Source of the DNA: Thermogutta terrifontis
GTDB taxonomy: Bacteria; Planctomycetota; Planctomycetia; Pirellulales; Thermoguttaceae
Assembly: GCF_002277955.1 (NCBI RefSeq)
Contig: NZ_CP018477.1
Coordinates: 1-64,000, forward strand
Length of the DNA stretch: 64,000 bases
Reading direction: 5' to 3'
This document shows, piece after piece, positions 28,390 to 36,629 of this stretch. The number at the start of each line of letters is the position of its first letter. Positions within the stretch are counted from its first letter, which is position 1. The translations under genes were made by a program, and so were the position numbers. The notes below the pieces were generated by a model. That model searched no databases. It was given only the letters and a program-made list of their open reading frames with translations, and had not been told where the DNA came from.

Positions 28390-30417
28390 TCATTGTGTTA
28401 GTTTGTCAATAATCGTTCGCGCCACGGCAGTGGCCGTGTCGGCGTCCAGCCGGTCGGCATTCTGTAACTCGATGACATAGGCCTTTTGATTAAAGAACGC
28501 GGTAAGTTTTCGAGAGCGTCGTTGCGGAACACCCTCGATGGGTTTGCAGACCCAGATGCAGTGGAGCGGTAAATCGTCGGGGACCTTCAGAATAGCCGTG
28601 GGGGCATCGTAATCGGGATTGCTATCACTGCACCAAACCACAAAGACCGCCCGAAGCGGCTCGGTGCAGCGCTGCGCGAAAGCCTGTGCTGTCTGAAACG
28701 CAGTTTCGAAAGCGTCTTGAAAATCCTCTTTCTCGCGAAATGGCAACAAGGGGTTCGTCGCGCCCTGGTTTTGGCTGGCCGGTAGCGGTTGGCGGTTGGC
28801 ATCCACCAACCAGATAGCCTTGCCGAGCAAGGAGGTCTGTGGCGGAAGTTGCTGCTGGATGGCCCTGGCGAATGCCCATGAGTCGCCGGGAATACTCGTC
28901 ACGGGAATCAGAACCAGCACATTGCCCTCCAGGGTGGGCTGGGCCTGAATGGTGACCGTTACCGCAGGATCGCTCGGCAGGCGGACATTCGTGGGATCAT
29001 GGAAGACCACACGAAATGAAAGATCATTTTTCTCAGACAATTGTAAGCCATAGACGGTGAGTTTGATCACATTATTCGTGGTATTATCAAAAACCAGCCG
29101 ACCTTCGATTGGCCCGACGTAGTGCCTGCCCGCCCTGGCCGTTCCATCCTCGGTGTGAAACTGGACCGTGACCGGCCAGGGATAGGTTTTGCTGATCTGG
29201 ACAGGCAATGAAATTTCCTGCTTCGCCAAAGGGGGCGGACAAACGGAGAGAGGCTGTACTACTAACTGCGGAGGCCGAGGGGGATAAATAAGTTTAATCG
29301 ACTTTTCAATCCGGTCCTGGGCAACACCGTCAACCTCTGTGACCACCACCTGAAAAAAACGTGTTTGTTCATAATCCGCATCCTGCGCCGGGAGTAACCG
29401 GATGGGAAGCTGGACCTCGGTTTGCCCGGGCGGAAATGTCAGCTTCGTATCGATGGGCACATAGTGACGTCCCGCGAGGGCCGTCCCATCGCGAGTTTGT
29501 ACGTGGACTATCACAGGTGACATGACCGGCTGTGAAAGCTTGAATGTAACCACAGCGGCTTCGGTCCCCTGCGGGGCGAGATTCACATCGGAAGATTCCA
29601 CGAGAAGTTTCGTACTGCCGCCCGGAAACTGCACCACGACGCGCAGGCGTTGTTCGACACGCAGCGTGTTGTCTGCGGACCACGCCCGAAGATTGAGCCA
29701 GAAATCCTTCTCCGCCGCCACCAGGGGAATTCTGAGAATCCGGATGGGAATTGTAAAATGGTTCTGCCCGGCCTTCAGTTCCGTGGTGCCCTCACCGGCT
29801 TCGAAGTCGCTTCCCGCAATAGCTGTTCCATTACTTGTGGAAAACTCAGCGCTCAGATTTCCCTCGCACTGCCGCGATAAGCTGACGCCCAAGAACAACT
29901 CCATGGGCGAGTTGACGATGACTTTGGGTGTATCCACGATAAATTGTAATGACTCATTGTCCGCAATTGTAACCGCAATATGATCACTTTCTAGTACTAT
30001 TCCCGGGGGCGCTTTTAGAGCGATCTCAAAATGCTTCGCAACTGGAATGTCGATGATAGCGTCGTCAAGAATGTCGAGATCAATTGTGGCCTCGGTCTGA
30101 CCTGGTACAAAATTGATCGTGGGGGTAAGTAAATTGAATTCACGGTTGGCTCGGGCGGAGCCATCCTCAGCGGAAATTTCCAAGGACACGGGAAGATTGA
30201 TGGCCTCGCCGGTGAGTTTGACGGGCAATCGGAGGGTTTTTGCCGATTCTGAAACCGTGACCTGTACTCCCGTCGGACAGACGACCTTCCACTCCAGAGA
30301 CTGCCGATACCGGACCTGACTGAGCCAAACGATATTGACAGCGCCAATTAAAGCAAGTGTTAATAACGGTGGAAGCAGAAGTATGGCATTTATGCCGTTG
30401 AAAGAGCTCCGTTTCAT
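28390..30417 (-). CDS. Membrane-anchored Calx-beta-repeat protein
   Basis: The 675-aa protein has an N-terminal TM (AILLLPPLLTLALIGAVNIVW, about 11-31), then at least three Calx-beta-type repeats. These are recognised from the pattern DGTA-AG--Y/F plus FPPGQTEV strands: SNGTAIAGSDF, RDGTALAGRHY and EDGTARAGRHY. A C-terminal alpha/beta domain of about 160 residues contains VLVLIPVTSIPGDSW and LRAVFVVWCSDS. It resembles the end of the neighbouring 327-aa protein. Calx-beta domains bind calcium and occur in extracellular adhesion proteins. Topology suggests a large periplasmic portion. It is part of the long operon. Confidence 0.7.
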   Translation of the reverse strand: MKRSSFNGINAILLLPPLLTLALIGAVNIVWLSQVRYRQSLEWKVVCPTGVQVTVSESAKTLRLPVKLTGEAINLPVSLEISAEDGSARANREFNLLTPTINFVPGQTEATIDLDILDDAIIDIPVAKHFEIALKAPPGIVLESDHIAVTIADNESLQFIVDTPKVIVNSPMELFLGVSLSRQCEGNLSAEFSTSNGTAIAGSDFEAGEGTTELKAGQNHFTIPIRILRIPLVAAEKDFWLNLRAWSADNTLRVEQRLRVVVQFPGGSTKLLVESSDVNLAPQGTEAAVVTFKLSQPVMSPVIVHVQTRDGTALAGRHYVPIDTKLTFPPGQTEVQLPIRLLPAQDADYEQTRFFQVVVTEVDGVAQDRIEKSIKLIYPPRPPQLVVQPLSVCPPPLAKQEISLPVQISKTYPWPVTVQFHTEDGTARAGRHYVGPIEGRLVFDNTTNNVIKLTVYGLQLSEKNDLSFRVVFHDPTNVRLPSDPAVTVTIQAQPTLEGNVLVLIPVTSIPGDSWAFARAIQQQLPPQTSLLGKAIWLVDANRQPLPASQNQGATNPLLPFREKEDFQDAFETAFQTAQAFAQRCTEPLRAVFVVWCSDSNPDYDAPTAILKVPDDLPLHCIWVCKPIEGVPQRRSRKLTAFFNQKAYVIELQNADRLDADTATAVARTIIDKLTQ

Positions 30418-30459
30418 GTCTGCTATCCCCGTCCGTTGCCACAGATGCGCGAGCGCAAT

Positions 30460-31347
30460 TCAGTTTTCCCAAATGAATAAATTGTCGGCATCGTCGTGAT
30501 AGGGAGGCTTGTATTCATCTTGCCGTGTTTTTTTCTCGTCAGCGGATTGGGTCCCTTCATCCAGCGCTGGGGCCTCCTCGGGAAAACTACGCTCAGGGGG
30601 GCTTTCGGGTGTTGGTTCGGGAGTGCCGGCTGGATAAACTGCCGTTTCCGTTCGGTGTTCCATGGGAGACTGCGAGGGCAGGTGCTCGTCGGATTCGATC
30701 TGGGCCTCCTCCTCACCGGAAGAGAGCAAAGAGCTCCTTTGCCATGTTTGGACCAGTCTCACGTGGATGGGAAGTATTAGCGTGTTGGCCAGCACCGCTA
30801 CACCCAAGCTCAACGCGGTCAGGGACCAAATGGGCCACGATAAAGTTGCCAGTGACGGGACAGAGTGTGGATAGCAGTTATTCAGGCGCTTCATCTGAAT
30901 CAGCCAGATGGCGACTGTGAGAAAACACAGGGGAAGATAGTAGCTAAGGATGTGACTGCGAGCCAGGGACCAGAAATATGATCCCGCGAGACGACGGATT
31001 GTAAGTTCACGGCCTTCGCGATTGCGGAGTGCGCGGTCAAGCTGGTCGTTTAAGATTGAGATAATCCGTGACGCGGTTGACCGATCGTGTGTAAAGAATT
31101 CGACACAGATGGCAACGACCATGAAAACGGGCGGAGCGATGCCCAGCACGATGGTTGCAAGGAAGATGAGGAAATAGTCGTCCATGATCGGGCCGGCAGA
31201 GAAAAACATCCAGCCGGCACACAGCAGGCAAAGGGCCACCATGAGCCACACGAGCGTCACAAAGAGAAAGGGCCTCGTGGCGGAAGTCTTATCATTTGTC
31301 ATATCGTGCGGGAGATGATTTGCCATATCTTTGGCCGCCCGATCCAT
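30460..31347 (-). CDS. Multi-pass membrane protein of unknown family
   Basis: The ATG at 31347 overlaps the stop of the 858-aa gene (TAATG) and is preceded by AAGGGA, so it is preferred to the frame's opening at 31377. The 295-aa product has four hydrophobic segments: FLFVTLVWLMVALCLLCAGW and FLIFLATIVLGIAPPVFMVV, then YLPLCFLTVAIWLIQ and a fourth near LGVAVLANTLILPI. A Pro/Glu-rich, charged C-terminal tail of about 80 residues follows. No motif or family is recognised. It may anchor the cytoplasmic operon components at the membrane. Confidence 0.6.
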   Translation of the reverse strand: MDRAAKDMANHLPHDMTNDKTSATRPFLFVTLVWLMVALCLLCAGWMFFSAGPIMDDYFLIFLATIVLGIAPPVFMVVAICVEFFTHDRSTASRIISILNDQLDRALRNREGRELTIRRLAGSYFWSLARSHILSYYLPLCFLTVAIWLIQMKRLNNCYPHSVPSLATLSWPIWSLTALSLGVAVLANTLILPIHVRLVQTWQRSSLLSSGEEEAQIESDEHLPSQSPMEHRTETAVYPAGTPEPTPESPPERSFPEEAPALDEGTQSADEKKTRQDEYKPPYHDDADNLFIWEN

Positions 31348-33923
31348 TAATCCCTTCGATACTTCCAAATCTTGCACGCCAGCAAGGTTTTTTCGCCATG
31401 TTTAACGGCACGACGGCGAACATAAAAGTTATTTGCACCGATGGGTATATCATTCTCATTTTCGATCATGACCCAAGTGCGACGCTCGTCGGCCTCACTC
31501 ATAGTGCCTGGCTCCCAGAAAGTGAGCTCCAAAGATTTGGCGAGCTTATTCAGGTGCTCCCGTAGACTGTCTAACTTTTTCAGAAGATTCTCATCCAGGT
31601 GACTTTTTGTCGGTTGGGGGCCATCTTCCGGAAACTCCTCGGTGAACTTCTGATAAAGCTCAACAAACCAATCTATCCAAATATCACGAGGGTCCTGATG
31701 TTCGCTGGACTGGATTTGTTTAAAGCGTTCCGGTGCGTCCCTGACGAGATCCTGGAGAAAACCAAGGGCGGGAGTTGTATTGACGATTTCGCGGATGGCC
31801 GCGAAATCCTCGGGCGGTTTTCCAACAGATATTCGAAATTTTAAGGTGACAATTCGGTTGGTATTGTCGATGGAATCGATAAGCGGCGTAATGTAGCCCT
31901 CGGGGTAGGCTTCGTCAAATTCGTATTTCTCAATACCCTTCCTGGCGTTCTCTGAAAGATCAGCGAAAAACGCGGTGAGATCGTAATCTTCTGGCTGGAT
32001 GGTCCAGCCGCGAGTCCGGCCATAGTCACGAAAGAGAGAAAATAAGTCCGTAGCGAGGGACGAATTGTTGCGCCTCAAATTGATTATATGGTTAAGGATG
32101 TTTTTGACGTCCTGGTCTGTAAGGGGGTTCTCATTATCACCGGTGAGAAACGCGTAGCATTCTCGGCGGAATAGCTTCCCGCATAGGGCGGCAAGGTCGC
32201 CAGGCGAAGTCGTTTGAGTTTGTTTCGATTTGTCGTAGAGCGCCCAGGATCGTTGAAGCGACTCGGGGGCCTTTTCTTGAGGTCCAAGGCTGACGGTGTA
32301 GCGAGAGTAGTGCGGATCGACACTCGCGAACTCGCTCGAGATGATATAGCCGGCTGGTAAATCGTTGAAAGTGACCTCGACGGCTGGGGGGAGTTCACGA
32401 GATTGGGTGTTTTTCCACAAGTCGGTGTTGCATCGTGCCTCCTCGCCTGTCTCAATCCTTGGATCAAGGTCGATCTGAGCACACTCGCGAAGAAGATCGA
32501 GCCAAGCTTGTGCCTTATCGGGGGGCATCCTCAGGGCCTGTGTGTTGCGCGAAGCGCACCGGAACAGCTCGTTGAGATTGTCCGAGATCTTTGAATCGTG
32601 TTTTGCTTGCTTGATAGTGTCCCGGAGTCTTAGGCAGGCTTCGTCGAAACGCCGCTCACGATGCGTCTCGATGAAACGAAGCTGTTTCGCGGTGGTGACC
32701 CATTGGATGAGCTCATCACACATCCATGACTTATCCACAGGTAGGTCCGCGACTTTTAAGATGTTCCGGGGACACTTGCCTGTGGAAACTGTCCAGGTGA
32801 TGGGTTTACTGAAGGTGATTTTGTCACACCAAAAGCGGTCCAGTTGGAGGACGGTTCCGGCGGGCTGAGGCGGGTTACTAACGGGTTTTGCATGAACTTT
32901 GTCTTCTGGCAGTGATCGAATTTCGTCCTCGGACAGGTATAATTCGAGTTTGGGATAGTCCTTGACCTGTGGAAGGATTTCCAGGCAGAAGAAAGTCTTA
33001 ATAAATTTATGCCACCACTTAAACAAGTTGCGTAATTCTGGATGCCTTGTCCCGTGGTCCTGGCAGGCGTGGTAGATCTTGTCAAGAGCCGTGAGTAACC
33101 TTTCGGCTGAAGGGTCGCGGAAGTTGGTGTTTAAGGCTTCAAGCACAAGTGGTTGCAATTCGGAAGCGAGGCTCCTGCACTCGTCAGGCCAGGTTTGTCC
33201 GAGCGCTTCAAGAAGGTTGCGGAGGATACTTGTTTGTTGTTCGTTCCCGGCCACTATGATGTAGGACCACTGTTTCGGAACCGAGCCTCGAGAAGGACCA
33301 TTCGAAGAAGCGCGTTTCAGTGTGACCAGGAAGATTGTGAGTTTGTCACGCTGGTCGGTTAAGACAGCAGGCCAACGTTCGTTAAAACGTTCCACATTCA
33401 GCTTGCCTGCTGGAATAAATTCGGCACGAAGGCCGGTTACGCGAAGAAATTCCTTAACTGATTCCCAAACTGCGGAATCTCTGGTTTGCGTTGTCAACCA
33501 GATGTTGGCCAGCCGCATGACATCGCTTGGCTCGTCAGGATCAATGCTGGCAAGACGGAGCGCAGGCAGGAGTTCTCTCGGGATTTTTGCCAGACCTAGT
33601 TTGGTTAAGGCATCGAGTTGCGTGGCGAGCGATTCGGCGTTCCGAATCAGATCCAGGTATGCCTGTTCTGTAGGGGCATTATTAATCTGCTCTTCAATAT
33701 ATTCCGCACAAGCCTTTAACGTTTTGTCCAGATCCGTGAAGTGTTGGGATAGAGTGCCAAGAAATTGGATATCCCAGAAGTCCAAAAGCAGGAATAGCTT
33801 GAGGCGTGCGAAGGCCTGGCGCCGAGCAATGATGTCCTTCAATTGGGATAATTGATTGACTAATGTGTTGATATCATTTTGTATTTGTTGCAAACGGGAC
33901 TGGTCAGATTTGATCTCGCTCAT
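31347..33923 (-). CDS. Uncharacterised 858-aa cytoplasmic protein
   Basis: No signal peptide, TM or known catalytic motif is visible. The first 40 residues (SRLQQIQNDINTLVNQLSQL) look coiled-coil. The middle holds WSYIIVAGNEQQTSILRNLL and many Trp/Leu-rich helical stretches. The C-terminus (ERRTWVMIENENDIPIGAN) is charged. It sits between the Hsp70-like gene and the membrane protein and is translationally coupled to the latter. Its base composition looks clearly more AT-rich than flanking genes such as gyrB or the kor operon, a possible sign of transfer. A scaffold or effector role is only a guess. Confidence 0.6.
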   Translation of the reverse strand: MSEIKSDQSRLQQIQNDINTLVNQLSQLKDIIARRQAFARLKLFLLLDFWDIQFLGTLSQHFTDLDKTLKACAEYIEEQINNAPTEQAYLDLIRNAESLATQLDALTKLGLAKIPRELLPALRLASIDPDEPSDVMRLANIWLTTQTRDSAVWESVKEFLRVTGLRAEFIPAGKLNVERFNERWPAVLTDQRDKLTIFLVTLKRASSNGPSRGSVPKQWSYIIVAGNEQQTSILRNLLEALGQTWPDECRSLASELQPLVLEALNTNFRDPSAERLLTALDKIYHACQDHGTRHPELRNLFKWWHKFIKTFFCLEILPQVKDYPKLELYLSEDEIRSLPEDKVHAKPVSNPPQPAGTVLQLDRFWCDKITFSKPITWTVSTGKCPRNILKVADLPVDKSWMCDELIQWVTTAKQLRFIETHRERRFDEACLRLRDTIKQAKHDSKISDNLNELFRCASRNTQALRMPPDKAQAWLDLLRECAQIDLDPRIETGEEARCNTDLWKNTQSRELPPAVEVTFNDLPAGYIISSEFASVDPHYSRYTVSLGPQEKAPESLQRSWALYDKSKQTQTTSPGDLAALCGKLFRRECYAFLTGDNENPLTDQDVKNILNHIINLRRNNSSLATDLFSLFRDYGRTRGWTIQPEDYDLTAFFADLSENARKGIEKYEFDEAYPEGYITPLIDSIDNTNRIVTLKFRISVGKPPEDFAAIREIVNTTPALGFLQDLVRDAPERFKQIQSSEHQDPRDIWIDWFVELYQKFTEEFPEDGPQPTKSHLDENLLKKLDSLREHLNKLAKSLELTFWEPGTMSEADERRTWVMIENENDIPIGANNFYVRRRAVKHGEKTLLACKIWKYRRD

Positions 33924-34003
33924 AGTCCGCCTGAAGTTTTAACTCGACGTTGATGGTTTCGGTGTGACCAAATTGAATTTGCGAGTGCCCAGTCCGAAAT
34001 GCG

Positions 34004-36583
34004 TTAGTCCCTTGCCTTTGGCAATCGGATCCGGCCACGCTGGACTGGCGCGAAATAAACCGCTCGATCGATATCCCGCTGGCCAACAGCACGCTCGCCA
34101 GTGTCCTGACATTGGGCGATAAACTGGTGCTGATCGGGATCTATGGAAATAACCACTTCGCCTTTCACACCGTGAGGAAAATGAAACAGCAGGAACGGTT
34201 CGTATTCACCGCCCGGCCACTGGTTTTCGAGACGGATCCATTGCTGAGGCTTCCCGTCGGGGGAAGGCTGGACATGAATGGTTCGGGGCTCGAGGGTGTC
34301 GTATGACTCGCCTTCCTCAAAGAGGATCACGTGAGTGCGGGTGGCGGCGTTAAACCAGGCAACGGTAAACGGCAAACGGTTGCTGAGGCCTTCATCGAAC
34401 TGAATCCGAATTCCGAGGGCGGACTCTTTCATCGCCAGGGCGAGGGCCGCTCCCTTGGCAACGGCATGTTTGATATCGACAGGATCCAAATTCACGGACC
34501 CGCCGATGGCGTCGGTTGCTAAACCGCTGGTCGAGCTGTCACCCAGAACGGATTCGCGAACGAGGTTTGTCACCAGGGGATAGCGGGAACCATTACCGAT
34601 GATGAACACATCGTCCACAAGTCCCCCGCGAAAATGGAGTTTGGATTGCAGTAAGGCCTTGCATACTTTCACGCTTTTTTTAATATACGGCTGTACTAAC
34701 GCATCAATTTCAGCCGCCGTAACGGACACGCCATCGACGATTTTCTTAAGATCGCTTTCTGGGACAGAAGCGACACTTGCAAGTGCCTTCGCGAGGGACT
34801 CTGTCAGTGCGGGGGCGTCTCTATCACCGTGTTTCACTGCTTGTGCATAATTCCACAGGTGCAATGTGAGTGCTTTGCGGGCATCCACATCGGAACTTAC
34901 GGATTGAGGGTCGAAATCCGTGGGGACGAACCTGTCGCATTCCCGCAGGAATACCTCATCCTGGAGGCAGAGGCGAAGCTCAGCAGCTTTTGATGCATTT
35001 AGAGATCCGGCTCCCACGGTTGGCAAAGCTTTCAGTGCTCGTCCCGAGCGGCTAGCCAATTGCTGGGCGAGTTTGGTCTTTAGTAACAAAAACACGGCGA
35101 TGGTGATATCGTCACCACCGAAATCACGGAGTCCCGTGCGTCCGAGAACCTCGAAGGTCAAACTCCCTCTTTCGGGAGAGGCGGCACGGACCAGGGAAAT
35201 GTCGGTCGTAGCCCCGCCACAATCGTAGACGAGCAAGTAAAACCCTTCCGGGTAGAGCCAGCGAAATGTGTGAAGTCCCCCCGGCCCCTCGAGAACAAAA
35301 TGTGCCAGATAGAAAAACGCCGCGGCGGTTGCTTCGTCCAGTGCCAGGGGAATCACTTCCTCCCGGCTTGCGTGCCCGGCCGGGTTGAATCGTTCGGCGA
35401 GCCGCCAGGCGTTGTAGATCGTGTTGACAACGCGAATGAGCTCCGACTTCATGTAGCTCGTGGGGTAGGTGACAACGACCCGCCTGGGGTAGGCACGCTG
35501 GAGATTCTTGAAAATCTGGAACAGTCGGCAGATAAAAAGCTCGGCCGGTCGTTCCGGCGGCAACTCGGCCTGGTAGTCGGCTGGCCTCTGCAAATTCGCC
35601 TGTGGAGGAACAGAATCATCAAGTCGCGTTCTTACCGAGATAGCCGCTACCGTTTTGTCTATTGTGAGCTGCCGCTTCGGGCTGACAATCAATCCATCCG
35701 AAGGGCGCGCCAACGGTTGCGCCGCCTTTCCAATGGCAAATGTATACCCCTCGACCATCCCGTGCAGTTCCGCAGGATCCGCGAGCCCTAATTGTTCCGC
35801 CCACTTTTGGGCCTCCGGACTGGTTGTATCGGTAACACTGTAAATTCGCAGGACGGAGGGTATAAAATCGGCGGACCTTGAAAAGGAGTATGATTGGGGA
35901 TTATCTTCCCCAAACATGATTTCCGGGCAAATCAGGACACGGCTCGCCTGAGGTTCTTGATCGACACTCACGGCCGCCAACGTCGTATTGGTGTTGCCGA
36001 GATCAACGGCGACAACTCCGCCGAACGGCCTCGCGTACTCCGTCGGCTTCAGCGTGAGGCGAATACGTTTTCTAAATACGATCGGTTCTTTTTTCTGTTC
36101 ATCGGTGCTGCGAAGAATCAGATAACAGTGAACAATAGGAGACAGATCAGGCGGGTTTTCATCTTGGCGATTCAAGTAGTTCAATATTGTGGGATGGTTG
36201 GTATCGATAACGAAAGCCATCTTCACGGAATCCTCGGGCCGCACAATCGCGCCAATAAACGGCGCGCTGCTACCCAGCTTGGGGCTTGACCCCGTGTAGT
36301 TACGAAGTAACTCAAGAACTTTGTTTCGGTCTCTTACAAATTCGGTTTTGGAAGGTGACTTCCCCTGCCGATCCGCTGGATGGATCACCTCAGCGCTTCT
36401 GATATTGAGGTAAGGCACGGCAGTGGACCAAGCGAGCGTCAGAAGCCCGTTTTGACTGCCAGAAAAAGAGCCGCGTATGGGATCCGAAAACCATTCTTCC
36501 AACCGGGGAGTGGAAAACTCGTAGTAGACCGGCCCGGTTCCCCAGTACACGTCGGAAATGTTGAGTTGGATATCTTCTTCCAT
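34004..36583 (-). CDS. Hsp70/actin-fold ATPase with extra N-terminal domain (SrfB-like)
   Basis: The 859-aa protein has a domain of about 185 residues before an Hsp70-type nucleotide-binding fold. Motifs are phosphate-1 VAVDLGNTNTT (191-201), the Hsp70-like LALDEATAAAFFY (about 413-425), phosphate-2 YDCGGATTD (453-461) and adenosine loop VFIIGNGSRYPLV near 700. No DnaK-type substrate-binding domain is apparent. The ATG at 36583 is preferred because the opening codons at 36664 overlap the GTPase gene. Long Hsp70-like proteins next to a P-loop GTPase recall the SrfB/SrfC virulence-factor families. That link rests on motif memory, not a search. Confidence 0.75.
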   Translation of the reverse strand: MEEDIQLNISDVYWGTGPVYYEFSTPRLEEWFSDPIRGSFSGSQNGLLTLAWSTAVPYLNIRSAEVIHPADRQGKSPSKTEFVRDRNKVLELLRNYTGSSPKLGSSAPFIGAIVRPEDSVKMAFVIDTNHPTILNYLNRQDENPPDLSPIVHCYLILRSTDEQKKEPIVFRKRIRLTLKPTEYARPFGGVVAVDLGNTNTTLAAVSVDQEPQASRVLICPEIMFGEDNPQSYSFSRSADFIPSVLRIYSVTDTTSPEAQKWAEQLGLADPAELHGMVEGYTFAIGKAAQPLARPSDGLIVSPKRQLTIDKTVAAISVRTRLDDSVPPQANLQRPADYQAELPPERPAELFICRLFQIFKNLQRAYPRRVVVTYPTSYMKSELIRVVNTIYNAWRLAERFNPAGHASREEVIPLALDEATAAAFFYLAHFVLEGPGGLHTFRWLYPEGFYLLVYDCGGATTDISLVRAASPERGSLTFEVLGRTGLRDFGGDDITIAVFLLLKTKLAQQLASRSGRALKALPTVGAGSLNASKAAELRLCLQDEVFLRECDRFVPTDFDPQSVSSDVDARKALTLHLWNYAQAVKHGDRDAPALTESLAKALASVASVPESDLKKIVDGVSVTAAEIDALVQPYIKKSVKVCKALLQSKLHFRGGLVDDVFIIGNGSRYPLVTNLVRESVLGDSSTSGLATDAIGGSVNLDPVDIKHAVAKGAALALAMKESALGIRIQFDEGLSNRLPFTVAWFNAATRTHVILFEEGESYDTLEPRTIHVQPSPDGKPQQWIRLENQWPGGEYEPFLLFHFPHGVKGEVVISIDPDQHQFIAQCQDTGERAVGQRDIDRAVYFAPVQRGRIRLPKARD

Positions 36584-36629
36584 GTCACACAATTTTCGCG
36601 CAAAACAACAATGATCCAACAATGATTTA

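Noticed and set aside
32728-32736. Perfect DnaA-box-like TTATCCACA
   Set aside because: A single copy inside a coding region. One nonamer is expected by chance in a window of this size.
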